Below, in pieces: positions 18,845 through 26,524 of a stretch of 64,000 bases of DNA. The notes beneath the pieces were generated by a model. That model saw only the letters and a program-made list of their open reading frames with translations, was not told the origin of the DNA and did not search any database. This DNA is from DSXH01 sp964532065 (GTDB lineage Bacteria > Bacteroidota > Ignavibacteria > Ignavibacteriales > Melioribacteraceae), in the NCBI GenBank assembly GCA_964532065.1, contig CAZHHG010000005.1:20652-84651 (forward strand), given 5' to 3'. A program made the position numbers and the translations under genes. Every line of letters begins with the position of its first letter. Position 1 is the first letter of the stretch.

Positions 18845-19934
18845 AGTCCACTTTAATCTTTTGGGAGCCGGTCAGAACATCCAGTTCTTCTACTTTTGTA
18901 AGATCGGTCATGGTTATAAACGCCTGTCCAACTTCCGCCAGGTAACGGCTTATTTTTCTCGCCCTGTATGCATCAAGTTCTCCGAATACGTCGTCCATTA
19001 AAAAGATCGGCGTCTTGCCAAGTTTTTCCTTAATAAAAAAGAACTGCGCAAACCGGAGAGCAATTTGAAAAGTTTTGTGCTGTCCCTGCGATCCGAAACG
19101 CTTTAACTCGTTTCCGTTTATATAGAAAATAAAGTCGTCCCTGTGAGGACCCGTTAAATTAATTCCTCTTCTTAATTCATCTTCTCTTGATGCATTAAGT
19201 TCCTGAGTAAACCTTTCCGCAGCATTCTCCGGGGTAAGTTCAGATATAGAGTCATAAACGATGTCCGGAATTTCATCTGATTCTATAATTCTGTTATAGG
19301 CGTCATTCACAAAAGTTTTAAATTCATCAATAAACCTAATTCTCTGAAGCAAAAGTTCTGCTCCGCTCTTAATTAGGGATTCTGTCCATGCATCGAGCTG
19401 TTCAAATAACTCCCTGCTGCGCATTTCTTTCAGCTGCGAAAGAAGTGAAGATCGCTGCCTTAATATTTTATTATAATCGAGAAGTATTTCCAGATACGCG
19501 TGGCTGGCCTGGGACATAACCGAATCAACAAATCGCCTTCGATCTGATGGTGCACCAAGAGTTATTGCGTGATCGGGCTGAATAAGCGTAACTATCGGAA
19601 ACCGGCCTATAATATCGGCGGACTTAAAAATTTGTTTATCGTCAAGAAAAAAACTTTTTCTGTTTTTTGTTGAGTCGTAAAAGATCCGCGTCCTGTTTTC
19701 TGTTAAGTCTGAAAATTTTCCTTCGGCATTAAAATATTGCTCGCCGAACAAAACAACGTCGCCCTCTGAAGCAAGGTTAAGATTTTTTGTGGTACACAAG
19801 TAGTAGATTGCCTCTAAAATAGATGTTTTACCTTGACCGTTACCGCCGATGATGAGATTAAGGTTATCGGAAAAACCAATTGATGTGCTTCTATGAAGTC
19901 TGAAATTTTGCAAATCAATCTGTTTAAGAACCAT
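18822..19934 (-). CDS. recF: DNA replication and repair protein RecF
   Basis: The 370-aa SMC-like ATPase shows Walker A GGNGQGKTSILEAIYYL near residues 30-46, the RecF signature GSQGQHKTFQIALRF, and Walker B PIFLMDDVFGELD. RecF loads RecA at gaps and stalled forks with RecO and RecR. It lies 1 nt downstream of dnaN and overlaps the DUF721 gene, so the three are translationally close in the dnaA-led cluster. Confidence 0.96.
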   Translation of the reverse strand: MVLKQIDLQNFRLHRSTSIGFSDNLNLIIGGNGQGKTSILEAIYYLCTTKNLNLASEGDVVLFGEQYFNAEGKFSDLTENRTRIFYDSTKNRKSFFLDDKQIFKSADIIGRFPIVTLIQPDHAITLGAPSDRRRFVDSVMSQASHAYLEILLDYNKILRQRSSLLSQLKEMRSRELFEQLDAWTESLIKSGAELLLQRIRFIDEFKTFVNDAYNRIIESDEIPDIVYDSISELTPENAAERFTQELNASREDELRRGINLTGPHRDDFIFYINGNELKRFGSQGQHKTFQIALRFAQFFFIKEKLGKTPIFLMDDVFGELDAYRARKISRYLAEVGQAFITMTDLTKVEELDVLTGSQKIKVDYGTASYI

Positions 19935-19935
19935 C

Positions 19936-21066
19936 TTAAGTATTTAAGCGAACCGGCATCAAGAGCATCATAAGTTCCTGGTTATCTTTTTTCAGAACCG
20001 GTTCTATAATAACCGCCTTTGTAGGCGAGTGTAGTTTAAAAATTATTTCCTCGTTATCGCTCATATGGTTGAGCACATCGTTTACATATGTGGAATTAAA
20101 TCCAATCTCAAGATCGTCTCCCGAATATTCGCAAACTACTTTTTCCTCTCCCGATGCACCGATATCAAGATCTTCGGCAGAAATTTCGAGTGAGTTTTTA
20201 GAGATGGAAAACTTCACTCGCCGTGTACTCGAAGTGGAAAACAACATCATTCTCCTAATCGAATTGTGGATGTCGTTTGTATTAACCTTTAAGAGAAACT
20301 CATTCTCAAGAGGAATAACGCTGTTATAGTCCGGGTACTTCTGTGCAATTAATCTGGTGATTAACTCAATGTCGTTCAGCTTAAAGGAAACATAGGATTT
20401 TGTCATATAAATCTTAACGTCCTTCTCATCAAGAACTTTAAGAAGAACGGAAACAGCTCTTTCCGGAATTACATACTGCTGACCGAAACTTGCCTTAATA
20501 TTTTTCTTAAAAAGGTTTACAAGCCGGTGCCCGTCGGTTGTAACAAATCTCAATCCATCGTCTGTAAATTCGAAGAGGGTTCCCATCATAGCGGGCCTCA
20601 TCTCCTCCTTGCTCATCGCAAAAGAGCTTTTTTCAAAAGCCTGCCTGAGTTCAACTCCGTTGATAACAACTTCATTAATTTCTTTTACATTTTTATCTTC
20701 CGTTACCGCCGGTATATCCGGAAATTCATCCGGATCGAGGTAGCTTATAACATATTTTCCTGTATCGGTAATGAGATTTATTTTTTTATTGGATGTCAAC
20801 TTGAAGTGAATTGTGGTGTCTTTAAGAGACCGGACAATGTCGTTTAACAGTCGGGCGGGAACAACAAGCCTAACATTGTCTTCAGTAACGATATTCAAAG
20901 AGGACTTGAGAGATATCTCTAAATCAGTAGCATAAATGGTCAGCAGCCCGTCTTTTACTTCGAACAAAAAATTCTCGAGTATAGGCATTGGTGTTCTTGT
21001 GGGAACTGCTGGAATTATTTTACCGAGTAGTTTTTCTAACTCTTTGCTGTTTACTTTGAATTCCAT
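19936..21066 (-). CDS. dnaN: DNA polymerase III sliding clamp (beta subunit)
   Basis: I take the ATG at 21066 (376 aa, starting MEFKVNSKELEKLLG), which has GGAG 8 nt upstream and matches the usual beta-clamp N-terminus. An in-frame start 11 codons upstream at 21099 would add residues atypical for the family. Three clamp domains of about 120 residues are evident, with the hydrophobic C-terminal LLMPVRLNT (usual MPMR-x motif). The clamp tethers polymerase III to DNA. The 5' flank is the putative origin between dnaA and dnaN. Confidence 0.96.
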   Translation of the reverse strand: MEFKVNSKELEKLLGKIIPAVPTRTPMPILENFLFEVKDGLLTIYATDLEISLKSSLNIVTEDNVRLVVPARLLNDIVRSLKDTTIHFKLTSNKKINLITDTGKYVISYLDPDEFPDIPAVTEDKNVKEINEVVINGVELRQAFEKSSFAMSKEEMRPAMMGTLFEFTDDGLRFVTTDGHRLVNLFKKNIKASFGQQYVIPERAVSVLLKVLDEKDVKIYMTKSYVSFKLNDIELITRLIAQKYPDYNSVIPLENEFLLKVNTNDIHNSIRRMMLFSTSSTRRVKFSISKNSLEISAEDLDIGASGEEKVVCEYSGDDLEIGFNSTYVNDVLNHMSDNEEIIFKLHSPTKAVIIEPVLKKDNQELMMLLMPVRLNT

Positions 21067-21120
21067 AATAATTCTCCAAGTTGAGTCAAAAAATATCAAA
21101 AATAGGATAGATATTCAATT

Positions 21121-21365
21121 TTAGAATAACCGGCTGAAAACTTATCAACACCCTTATTTTTAAATAAGAGTATATATTTAAATAAAATATATAATAATAA
21201 TTATGTGGATAAGTTGATAAACGAAAAATCCTTTTAATAGGGTTTAAAAACACAATAAATTAATAACAATGATTTATTAACATTTTGTTGATATCCCGAA
21301 GTAATCACCACATTTAAAGTTATACTTATAATATCAACAGGATTTTAAGAAGATATTAACATCAA
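21121..21365. other. putative oriC unwinding region between dnaN and dnaA
   Basis: The spacer contains TTATCAACA (21142-21150), a consensus TGTGGATAA (21204-21212) directly abutting AGTTGATAA (21212-21220), TGTTGATAT (21286-21294) and ATATCAACA (21331-21339). An almost pure A/T tract with ATA/ATT triplets and a CTTATTT/AAATAAG palindrome (21153-21168) fills 21151-21203 beside the tandem boxes. Boxes next to an AT-rich triplet tract between dnaA and dnaN resemble the Bacillus-type basal unwinding element. Function is inferred from the pattern. Confidence 0.7.
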
Positions 21366-22769
21366 TCACGACACACTCAATTCAATCTTATTTTTAAGAG
21401 AAGAAACAATATCGTCGAAATTAGGGTCGTCCTTTATTAATTGTTCGATAGAAGATTGAGCATGAATAACCGTAGAATGATCCCTGCCCCCAAAGTGGAG
21501 ACCGATCGTTTTGAGAGATGATTTAGTCAGCTGTTTTGCTAAATACATTGCAACCTGTCGTGCTAGAACAACTTCTTTCCTCCGGTTTTTTTCCCGCACT
21601 TTGTTTTCTTCAACACTAAAAAACTCACAAACAATTTTGGTTATATAATCTATTGAAATATTCACCTGTTTATTCGTTGAAACCTCGCGCACTGTTTTTC
21701 TTACGAGCTCAAAGTCGATCTCTTTAGAATTAAGAGAGGAATTAGCAAGAAGTTTAATTAAACAGCCTTCAAGTTCTCTAATATTGGATGTTATATTTGA
21801 GGCAATATATTCGAGAATGTCGTTTGATAATTTAATGCCGTATGTCTCGCTTTTATTCATTAGAATTGCGACGCGCGTTTCAAAGTCGGGAGGCTGAACG
21901 TCTGCCTGAAGTCCCCATAAAAACCTGGAAATTAATCGGTCGTTGAGACCCTTAAGATCCTTTGGCGCTTTATCGCTAGATAGAATTATTTGTTTACCGG
22001 TTTGATGCAGGGTATTAAAAATATGGAAGAACAGATCCTGGGTTTTTTCTTTTCCTACAAGAAATTGAATGTCGTCTATAATCAGCGCATCCATACTCTT
22101 ATAAAAACTTGAAAACTCATTAACGGTATTATTCTGGATTGCCTCTACAAACTCTACCGTGAAAACATCGGATGATAAGTAGATAACCCGCTTTTCCGGA
22201 TACCGATCCAGAATTTTATTCCCAATAGCCTGGATCAAGTGGGTTTTGCCTAAACCGACACCGCCATATATAAAAAGCGGATTAAAGGATGTTTGACCAG
22301 GGTTCTCTGAGACAGCATATGCAGCGGCGCGGGCCAGCTGGTTTCCTTCTCCTTTTATAAAATTTTCAAATACATACCGGGGATTCAGAAATGATTCAAA
22401 CTCTTTTGGTTTTGCTGTAATGTTGTTTTGCGGCGTAACTGTTTTTGCTTGATTATCTGTTTTATCCGGGCTTACATCTTTTTCTTCCAAAATAATGTAA
22501 GCGAGCTTACCGTTGTTTCCTAACACCTGAGTAATGGTTTTGTTTATAAGAGTATTATAATGTTCTTCGATCCACTCTATAAAAAAGTTGCTTGGCACAT
22601 AGATTTTTAATGTGTTGCCCTCAATTTCAAACGGCTTTATAGGTAAGAACCAGGTGTTATATGTTATGTTTGGAACGTTTTCTTTAATAATACCAAGGCA
22701 CTCTTTCCAGATGTCTTTGGCGTCACGTTCAGTTTGTAACGAATCGGAAGAAATTATCATTTTATCCAC
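21366..22769 (-). CDS. dnaA: chromosomal replication initiator protein DnaA
   Basis: The 467-aa protein contains N-terminal domain I (about 1-85), a short linker, the AAA+ core with Walker A GGVGLGKTHLIQAIGN and Walker B ALIIDDIQFL, and domain IV with the DNA-binding signature GGRDHSTVIHAQSSI. It binds DnaA boxes and melts oriC. The start used is GTG at 22769; an ATG three codons later (22760) is an alternative. The GTG lies inside a perfect DnaA box (TGTGGATAA on the coding strand), suggesting direct autoregulation or an origin element at the start codon. Confidence 0.97.
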   Translation of the reverse strand: MDKMIISSDSLQTERDAKDIWKECLGIIKENVPNITYNTWFLPIKPFEIEGNTLKIYVPSNFFIEWIEEHYNTLINKTITQVLGNNGKLAYIILEEKDVSPDKTDNQAKTVTPQNNITAKPKEFESFLNPRYVFENFIKGEGNQLARAAAYAVSENPGQTSFNPLFIYGGVGLGKTHLIQAIGNKILDRYPEKRVIYLSSDVFTVEFVEAIQNNTVNEFSSFYKSMDALIIDDIQFLVGKEKTQDLFFHIFNTLHQTGKQIILSSDKAPKDLKGLNDRLISRFLWGLQADVQPPDFETRVAILMNKSETYGIKLSNDILEYIASNITSNIRELEGCLIKLLANSSLNSKEIDFELVRKTVREVSTNKQVNISIDYITKIVCEFFSVEENKVREKNRRKEVVLARQVAMYLAKQLTKSSLKTIGLHFGGRDHSTVIHAQSSIEQLIKDDPNFDDIVSSLKNKIELSVS

Positions 22770-22770
22770 A
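22762..22770 (+). promoter_or_regulatory. DnaA box overlapping the dnaA start codon
   Basis: A perfect TTATCCACA spans the dnaA GTG start and the base before it. Confidence 0.7.
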
Positions 22771-22966
22771 ATAAGAAGTATTAAACAATGTGATTATAAG
22801 GTAATTATTACATCAGAAAATGTCATTAGACCATCAGCTTTCAACAAATTATTAACATTAAAACACCCGCACAAACCACTACCACAAAATCACTTATAAG
22901 AAAAAAGCACTTAATGCAAACAAACAAACCAAAATTACTAACAGAAAATTACGTCTAAATTAATCC

Positions 22967-22980
22967 GTGAAACGTTTCAC
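22967..22980. promoter_or_regulatory. perfect palindrome GTGAAACGTTTCAC (operator or parS-related)
   Basis: The two 7-bp arms equal the half-sites of the parS consensus (TGTTTCACGTGAAACA) in swapped order. The core TGAAACGTTTCA also resembles LacI-family operators. Which protein binds is unknown. Confidence 0.5.
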
Positions 22981-23025
22981 AAGGGGTTGTTGTTAACAAG
23001 TTATCAACATGCTTTCCGGGCTTCG

Positions 23026-23057
23026 TTTCTGTTTCAAAATAGACTTTGAAACAGAAA
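23026..23057. repeat. 13-bp perfect inverted repeat
   Basis: TTTCTGTTTCAAA (23026-23038) and TTTGAAACAGAAA (23045-23057) flank a 6-nt loop. No T run follows on either strand, and both flanking genes diverge from here, so it is not an ordinary terminator. TGTTTCA and TGAAACA inside the arms are parS-like half-sites 10 bp apart. Confidence 0.6.
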
Positions 23058-23146
23058 TCTGCAAATAAAATTTATATAAGTAATCATTATCCTTTCGAAA
23101 AAGTTTTTACAAGTCTAATTTTGTAATAGCGAAAGAAGAGGTTTGA

Positions 23147-24124
23147 ATGAAAAATATTCTGGTTGTTTTTACGGGCGGGACTTTTTCAATGAAGATTGAT
23201 GAGAGCACCGGCTCCGCCATTCCGTTTTACAGCGGCGAGGAACTGATAGAAATGATACCGGATGCGGGAAAGCTGGCCAACATCTCGGTGTTTGAATTTG
23301 GCAATTACCCGGGCCCCCACATGACGCCGGAACTTATGTTTGAACTATCTGCGAGGATAAATCAGTTTATTGATAAAGAGGAGATAGATGGAATTATTAT
23401 TACTCACGGCACCGACACGCTTGAAGAAACCGCATACTTTCTGGATTTAACCGTTAAAACCGACAAACCAATTGTAGTTATTGGCGCAATGAAAACGAGC
23501 TCTGAACCGGACTGGGACGGACCTAAAAATCTTATTGATGCAATTCATATTTGTAATTGTGAAAACAGCAGAACCATGGGCGTACTCGTTTGTTTGAATG
23601 GCGAAGTAAACGCAGCAAGCGAAGTAACAAAAACACACACCGAGGATGTTGAAACTTTTAGAAGCCTTGATTTCGGATCTCTCGGATTCGTTGAAAAGGG
23701 GAGAGTGTTTTATAACAGGATGCCGAGAAAGCTCGAAACATTTCAGCCCCACAAGATCAATCCGAATGTTGATCTTATAAAAGCATATGCCGGGATGGAT
23801 GATAAGTTCTTTAAATATTCTGCCGATAGCGGTGTAGAAGGAATTGTAGTAGAAGCGATGGGAGTAGGCAACGTTCCGCCCGCGGCTTTCAGCGGAATAA
23901 AGTATGCGGTTGATAAAAAAATTCCGGTTGTATTGGTTTCGAGGTGCCCCGCCGGAGAAACACTGGACATTTATGGATATCCCGGTGCCGGCAAATGGCT
24001 AAGAAAGGAAGGAGTAATTTTTTCAGATTATTTAAATGGACAGAAAGCAAGAATTAAAATGACCATATGTTTGGGTATTACAAAGGATCATTCGGAACTG
24101 AAGAAAATGTTCGAAGAGAACTGA
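23147..24124 (+). CDS. L-asparaginase family protein (type I-like)
   Basis: The 325-aa protein shows the two asparaginase threonine motifs: VFTGGTFSM at residues 7-15 and the second-site ITHGTDTLEETAYF near residue 87, then a KTSSEPDWDGPKNL segment carrying the catalytic lysine region. No signal peptide is present, so it is cytoplasmic and probably of the low-affinity, growth-linked type. It converts asparagine to aspartate and ammonia; glutaminase side activity cannot be excluded. The neighbouring membrane gene may start within or just after its 3' end. Confidence 0.88.
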   Translation: MKNILVVFTGGTFSMKIDESTGSAIPFYSGEELIEMIPDAGKLANISVFEFGNYPGPHMTPELMFELSARINQFIDKEEIDGIIITHGTDTLEETAYFLDLTVKTDKPIVVIGAMKTSSEPDWDGPKNLIDAIHICNCENSRTMGVLVCLNGEVNAASEVTKTHTEDVETFRSLDFGSLGFVEKGRVFYNRMPRKLETFQPHKINPNVDLIKAYAGMDDKFFKYSADSGVEGIVVEAMGVGNVPPAAFSGIKYAVDKKIPVVLVSRCPAGETLDIYGYPGAGKWLRKEGVIFSDYLNGQKARIKMTICLGITKDHSELKKMFEEN

Positions 24125-24144
24125 TTAATCGGGTTAATGGAATA

Positions 24145-24666
24145 TTGAACGGATTAAATAAAATAAAGCCATGGATCGGGTCCGCACTATTAATCCCGCT
24201 TATTTATTTTTTAATTAAGAACGACGCCAGATTAATTATTATAGATTATGTTAATCTTCTTATTCATGAAGGGGGCCATGGAATACTTAAATTTTTCGGA
24301 AAGTATGTTCATGCTCTTGGTGGAACACTCGCACAAATATTGATTCCCGGGATGTTCGTTGTATATTATTTTATTAATAAAAAAAAGATCCCGGCTCAAG
24401 TCAGTTTGGTGTGGCTTGGACAAAATCTTATAAATATTTCAATATATGCTTCAGATGCCAGGGCTCAAAAACTTCCGCTTCTGGGAGGTAAAAAAGTTTA
24501 TCACGACTGGACCTACCTGCTTGGGGAAATTGGATTATTGAATTATGATAAGGAGGCTGGAATCTTTTTTTATTCTTTAGCAATAATAACATTTATTATT
24601 GCCCTCTTAATTCCGCTATTAATTAAAAGCTATAAACCCTCAAAATTGAATTTGGACATAGAATAA
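24145..24666 (+). CDS. small membrane protein with HEGGH motif (possible M50-like metalloprotease fold)
   Basis: The frame is open from 24067 (199 aa), but that ATG lies 58 nt inside the asparaginase gene and lacks a ribosome-binding site. The TTG at 24145 gives 173 aa and is preceded by AATGGA; the start is uncertain. The protein has four to five hydrophobic segments and LLIHEGGHGILKFFGK, an HEXXH-type zinc motif at the edge of a membrane helix, as in site-2-protease-like M50 families. A second acidic ligand motif is not obvious, though DARAQKLPLLGG and HDW lie near the next helix. Function unknown. It converges with the antiporter-like gene, 10 nt away. Confidence 0.65.
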   Translation: MNGLNKIKPWIGSALLIPLIYFLIKNDARLIIIDYVNLLIHEGGHGILKFFGKYVHALGGTLAQILIPGMFVVYYFINKKKIPAQVSLVWLGQNLINISIYASDARAQKLPLLGGKKVYHDWTYLLGEIGLLNYDKEAGIFFYSLAIITFIIALLIPLLIKSYKPSKLNLDIE

Positions 24667-24676
24667 TTTCATCAAA

Positions 24677-25978
24677 CTATGATAAGAACAGCAGCTGAAT
24701 TAATATAAAGACGGGAAGAAGAATTATAAGAGAAAATTTGTAAACGTATTCAAAAAATCCGGGCATCTTAATGTTGTTTTCTTCAGCGACCGCCTTAACC
24801 ATAAAGTTAGGACCGTTTCCTATATAAGTCATGCTTCCGAAATAAACAGCGCCAACCGAAATAGCCTTTAACAACTCTTCTGGAATTCCCGCTATCTGCA
24901 CAGACGATTGAGCCCCCAATCCAAGGGCTAACGAGTGGAATGTAACTGCCGTTGGAGTATTATCGAGGAACGAACTCAATAACCCCGTGAAATAATAGAA
25001 CTGTTGAGTCGATGCTACGCCAAGCTTTCCGGCATTTGATTCTAGATATAAAAGGCAGGGGACCATTGTAACGAATATACCCAGGAACAAATATGCAACT
25101 TCTTTAATCGGCTCCCATGTAAAGTTGTTCGAAACACGAGTCAGTTTTGGGGTGAATAGAATCGAAAGTATTGCCATCGACATAATTACACCCTCGCGTA
25201 TGAACTTATAGTAATGATTGCTTTTTATGAATTCCAAATATTGCTCGTTTAAAAAAGCAACAGACAGAACTACGCCTATCAACCAATAGAAATTTGTTTT
25301 ACCCTGGATCCTGATTGGCCGGACGGAAGATTTATCAATTGCTCTGTCCTCGGGCCTTTCTTTTTTATAGTAATAAGTATCAACCAGAAAATAAAGCGTT
25401 AGTAAAATGAAATTTGCAACAAACCATTCCGGAATAAGCGAGAAGAACCATTCAAATGGCGCACCCCGCAAATACATCATGAACAACGGAGGATCTCCGA
25501 GAGGAGTAAGTAGACCACCACAGTTTGCGATTATTCCTATGAAGAACAGAATTGTATGTACTTTGAACTTTCTCTGTTTGTTGGTTTGAATAACGGGTCG
25601 TATAAGAAGCATCGCCGCCCCGGTTGTTCCCATTATAGAGGCAAATACAGCCCCTATGCCGAGAAAAAGAGTGTTGATGGAGGGCTTTGCTTCAATATCG
25701 CCGGAAAGGAATATTCCTCCGGTAATTGTATAAAGAGAACCAAGCAGGATTATAAAAGGGACGTAATCAAAGACCATTGTCTCATACAGTCTTTCTCCGA
25801 GACTTGCACTTACAAGATAAATTATAATTGGAATGCTTAGCAGTATTGCCACCAACAACTTGTTAGAATTTTTTTCCCAGAAGTGATTCCAGAAAAGAGG
25901 AAAAAGAGCAATGGATAACAACATTAGAACAAAAGGAAGCAGACTTAAAAGCGGAATGTTAGAGGTTAATGATTCCAA
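24677..25978 (-). CDS. Na+/H+ antiporter-like or citrate-type ion transporter (CitMHS_2/NhaD-like)
   Basis: The 433-aa integral membrane protein has about 11-12 hydrophobic helices. GGLLTPLGDPPLFMMYLRG and, near the C-terminus, FLDNTPTAVTFHSLALG plus GSMTYIGNGPNFMVKAVAE are the paired re-entrant-loop motifs of the ion-transporter superfamily (ArsB/NhaD/CitM). Annotated relatives in Bacteroidota and Chlorobiota are usually called sodium:proton antiporter, but substrate assignment within the superfamily is unreliable. The gene stands alone between a convergent gene and the mscL terminator. Confidence 0.82.
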   Translation of the reverse strand: MESLTSNIPLLSLLPFVLMLLSIALFPLFWNHFWEKNSNKLLVAILLSIPIIIYLVSASLGERLYETMVFDYVPFIILLGSLYTITGGIFLSGDIEAKPSINTLFLGIGAVFASIMGTTGAAMLLIRPVIQTNKQRKFKVHTILFFIGIIANCGGLLTPLGDPPLFMMYLRGAPFEWFFSLIPEWFVANFILLTLYFLVDTYYYKKERPEDRAIDKSSVRPIRIQGKTNFYWLIGVVLSVAFLNEQYLEFIKSNHYYKFIREGVIMSMAILSILFTPKLTRVSNNFTWEPIKEVAYLFLGIFVTMVPCLLYLESNAGKLGVASTQQFYYFTGLLSSFLDNTPTAVTFHSLALGLGAQSSVQIAGIPEELLKAISVGAVYFGSMTYIGNGPNFMVKAVAEENNIKMPGFFEYVYKFSLIILLPVFILIQLLFLS

Positions 25979-26054
25979 AATATTTAACCCGATTATTTTA
26001 ACCGGGCAAAAATATATCTAAATGTTCATGAACGCAATGGAATTTTTTCAACAT

Positions 26055-26083
26055 AAAAAAAGGACCTGCTATGCAGATCCTTT
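26055..26083 (-). terminator. rho-independent terminator for mscL
   Basis: Read on the minus strand, AAAGGATCTGC pairs with GCAGGTCCTTT (one G-T wobble) around a 3-nt loop, and the T run continues past the stem. It begins 11 nt after the mscL stop. Confidence 0.85.
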
Positions 26084-26093
26084 GTCGCGGGAG

Positions 26094-26495
26094 TTATTTC
26101 TTTTTTAAAAGATCTCTTATTTCAGTAAGCAGAACAATATCCTCGCTGGGGGCGGGGGGCGATGCCGGCTTCTCCTCCTCTTTTTTCTTGAGCGTATTCA
26201 TTGCTTTTATAACCATGAATATAGCCCACGCTATAATTATAAAATCAATAATCGTATTTATAAAGACTCCGTATTTCAGAATTACAGCGGGAGCGGTATC
26301 TGTTGCTGCTTTAAGTGTTAATGCGAGTTCGCTGAAGTCGATGCCGCCCACAAGAAGTCCGATCGGAGGCATTATTACGTCATTAACAAACGAGGAAACA
26401 ATCTTTCCGAATGCGGCGCCGATAATAATACCGACGGCCATATCAACAACGTTTCCCCTCATTGCGAACGACTTAAATTCATTGATTAGTTTCAT
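26094..26495 (-). CDS. mscL: large-conductance mechanosensitive channel
   Basis: The 133-aa protein has the standard MscL size and layout. It starts with an amphipathic N-terminus (MKLINEFKSFAMRGNVVDMAVGIIIG), TM1 carries the pore constriction GAAFGKIVSS, and a periplasmic loop is followed by TM2 (about 75-95). A charged C-terminal helix ends in ILLTEIRDLLKKK-like residues. It opens under membrane tension to release solutes during hypo-osmotic shock. A Pro/Ala-rich linker (EEKPASPPAPSED) sits before the terminal helix. The gene is monocistronic with its own terminator. Confidence 0.95.
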   Translation of the reverse strand: MKLINEFKSFAMRGNVVDMAVGIIIGAAFGKIVSSFVNDVIMPPIGLLVGGIDFSELALTLKAATDTAPAVILKYGVFINTIIDFIIIAWAIFMVIKAMNTLKKKEEEKPASPPAPSEDIVLLTEIRDLLKKK

Positions 26496-26524
26496 TAATA
26501 CTCCTCCTGATTAAGTTGAACGAT

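Larger units (their letters stand above)
22770..23146. other. divergent dnaA/asparaginase spacer, likely second origin segment
   Basis: This 377-nt AT-rich stretch holds no gene. It has a DnaA-like box TTATCAACA (23001-23009), a perfect 14-bp palindrome (22967-22980) and a perfect 13-bp inverted repeat (23026-23057). Together with the boxes between dnaA and dnaN this suggests a bipartite oriC. Promoters for both flanking genes must also lie here; I could not place them confidently. Confidence 0.55.

Noticed and set aside
26071..26514. 147-codon plus-strand frame
   Set aside because: Antisense to the complete mscL gene and its terminator.
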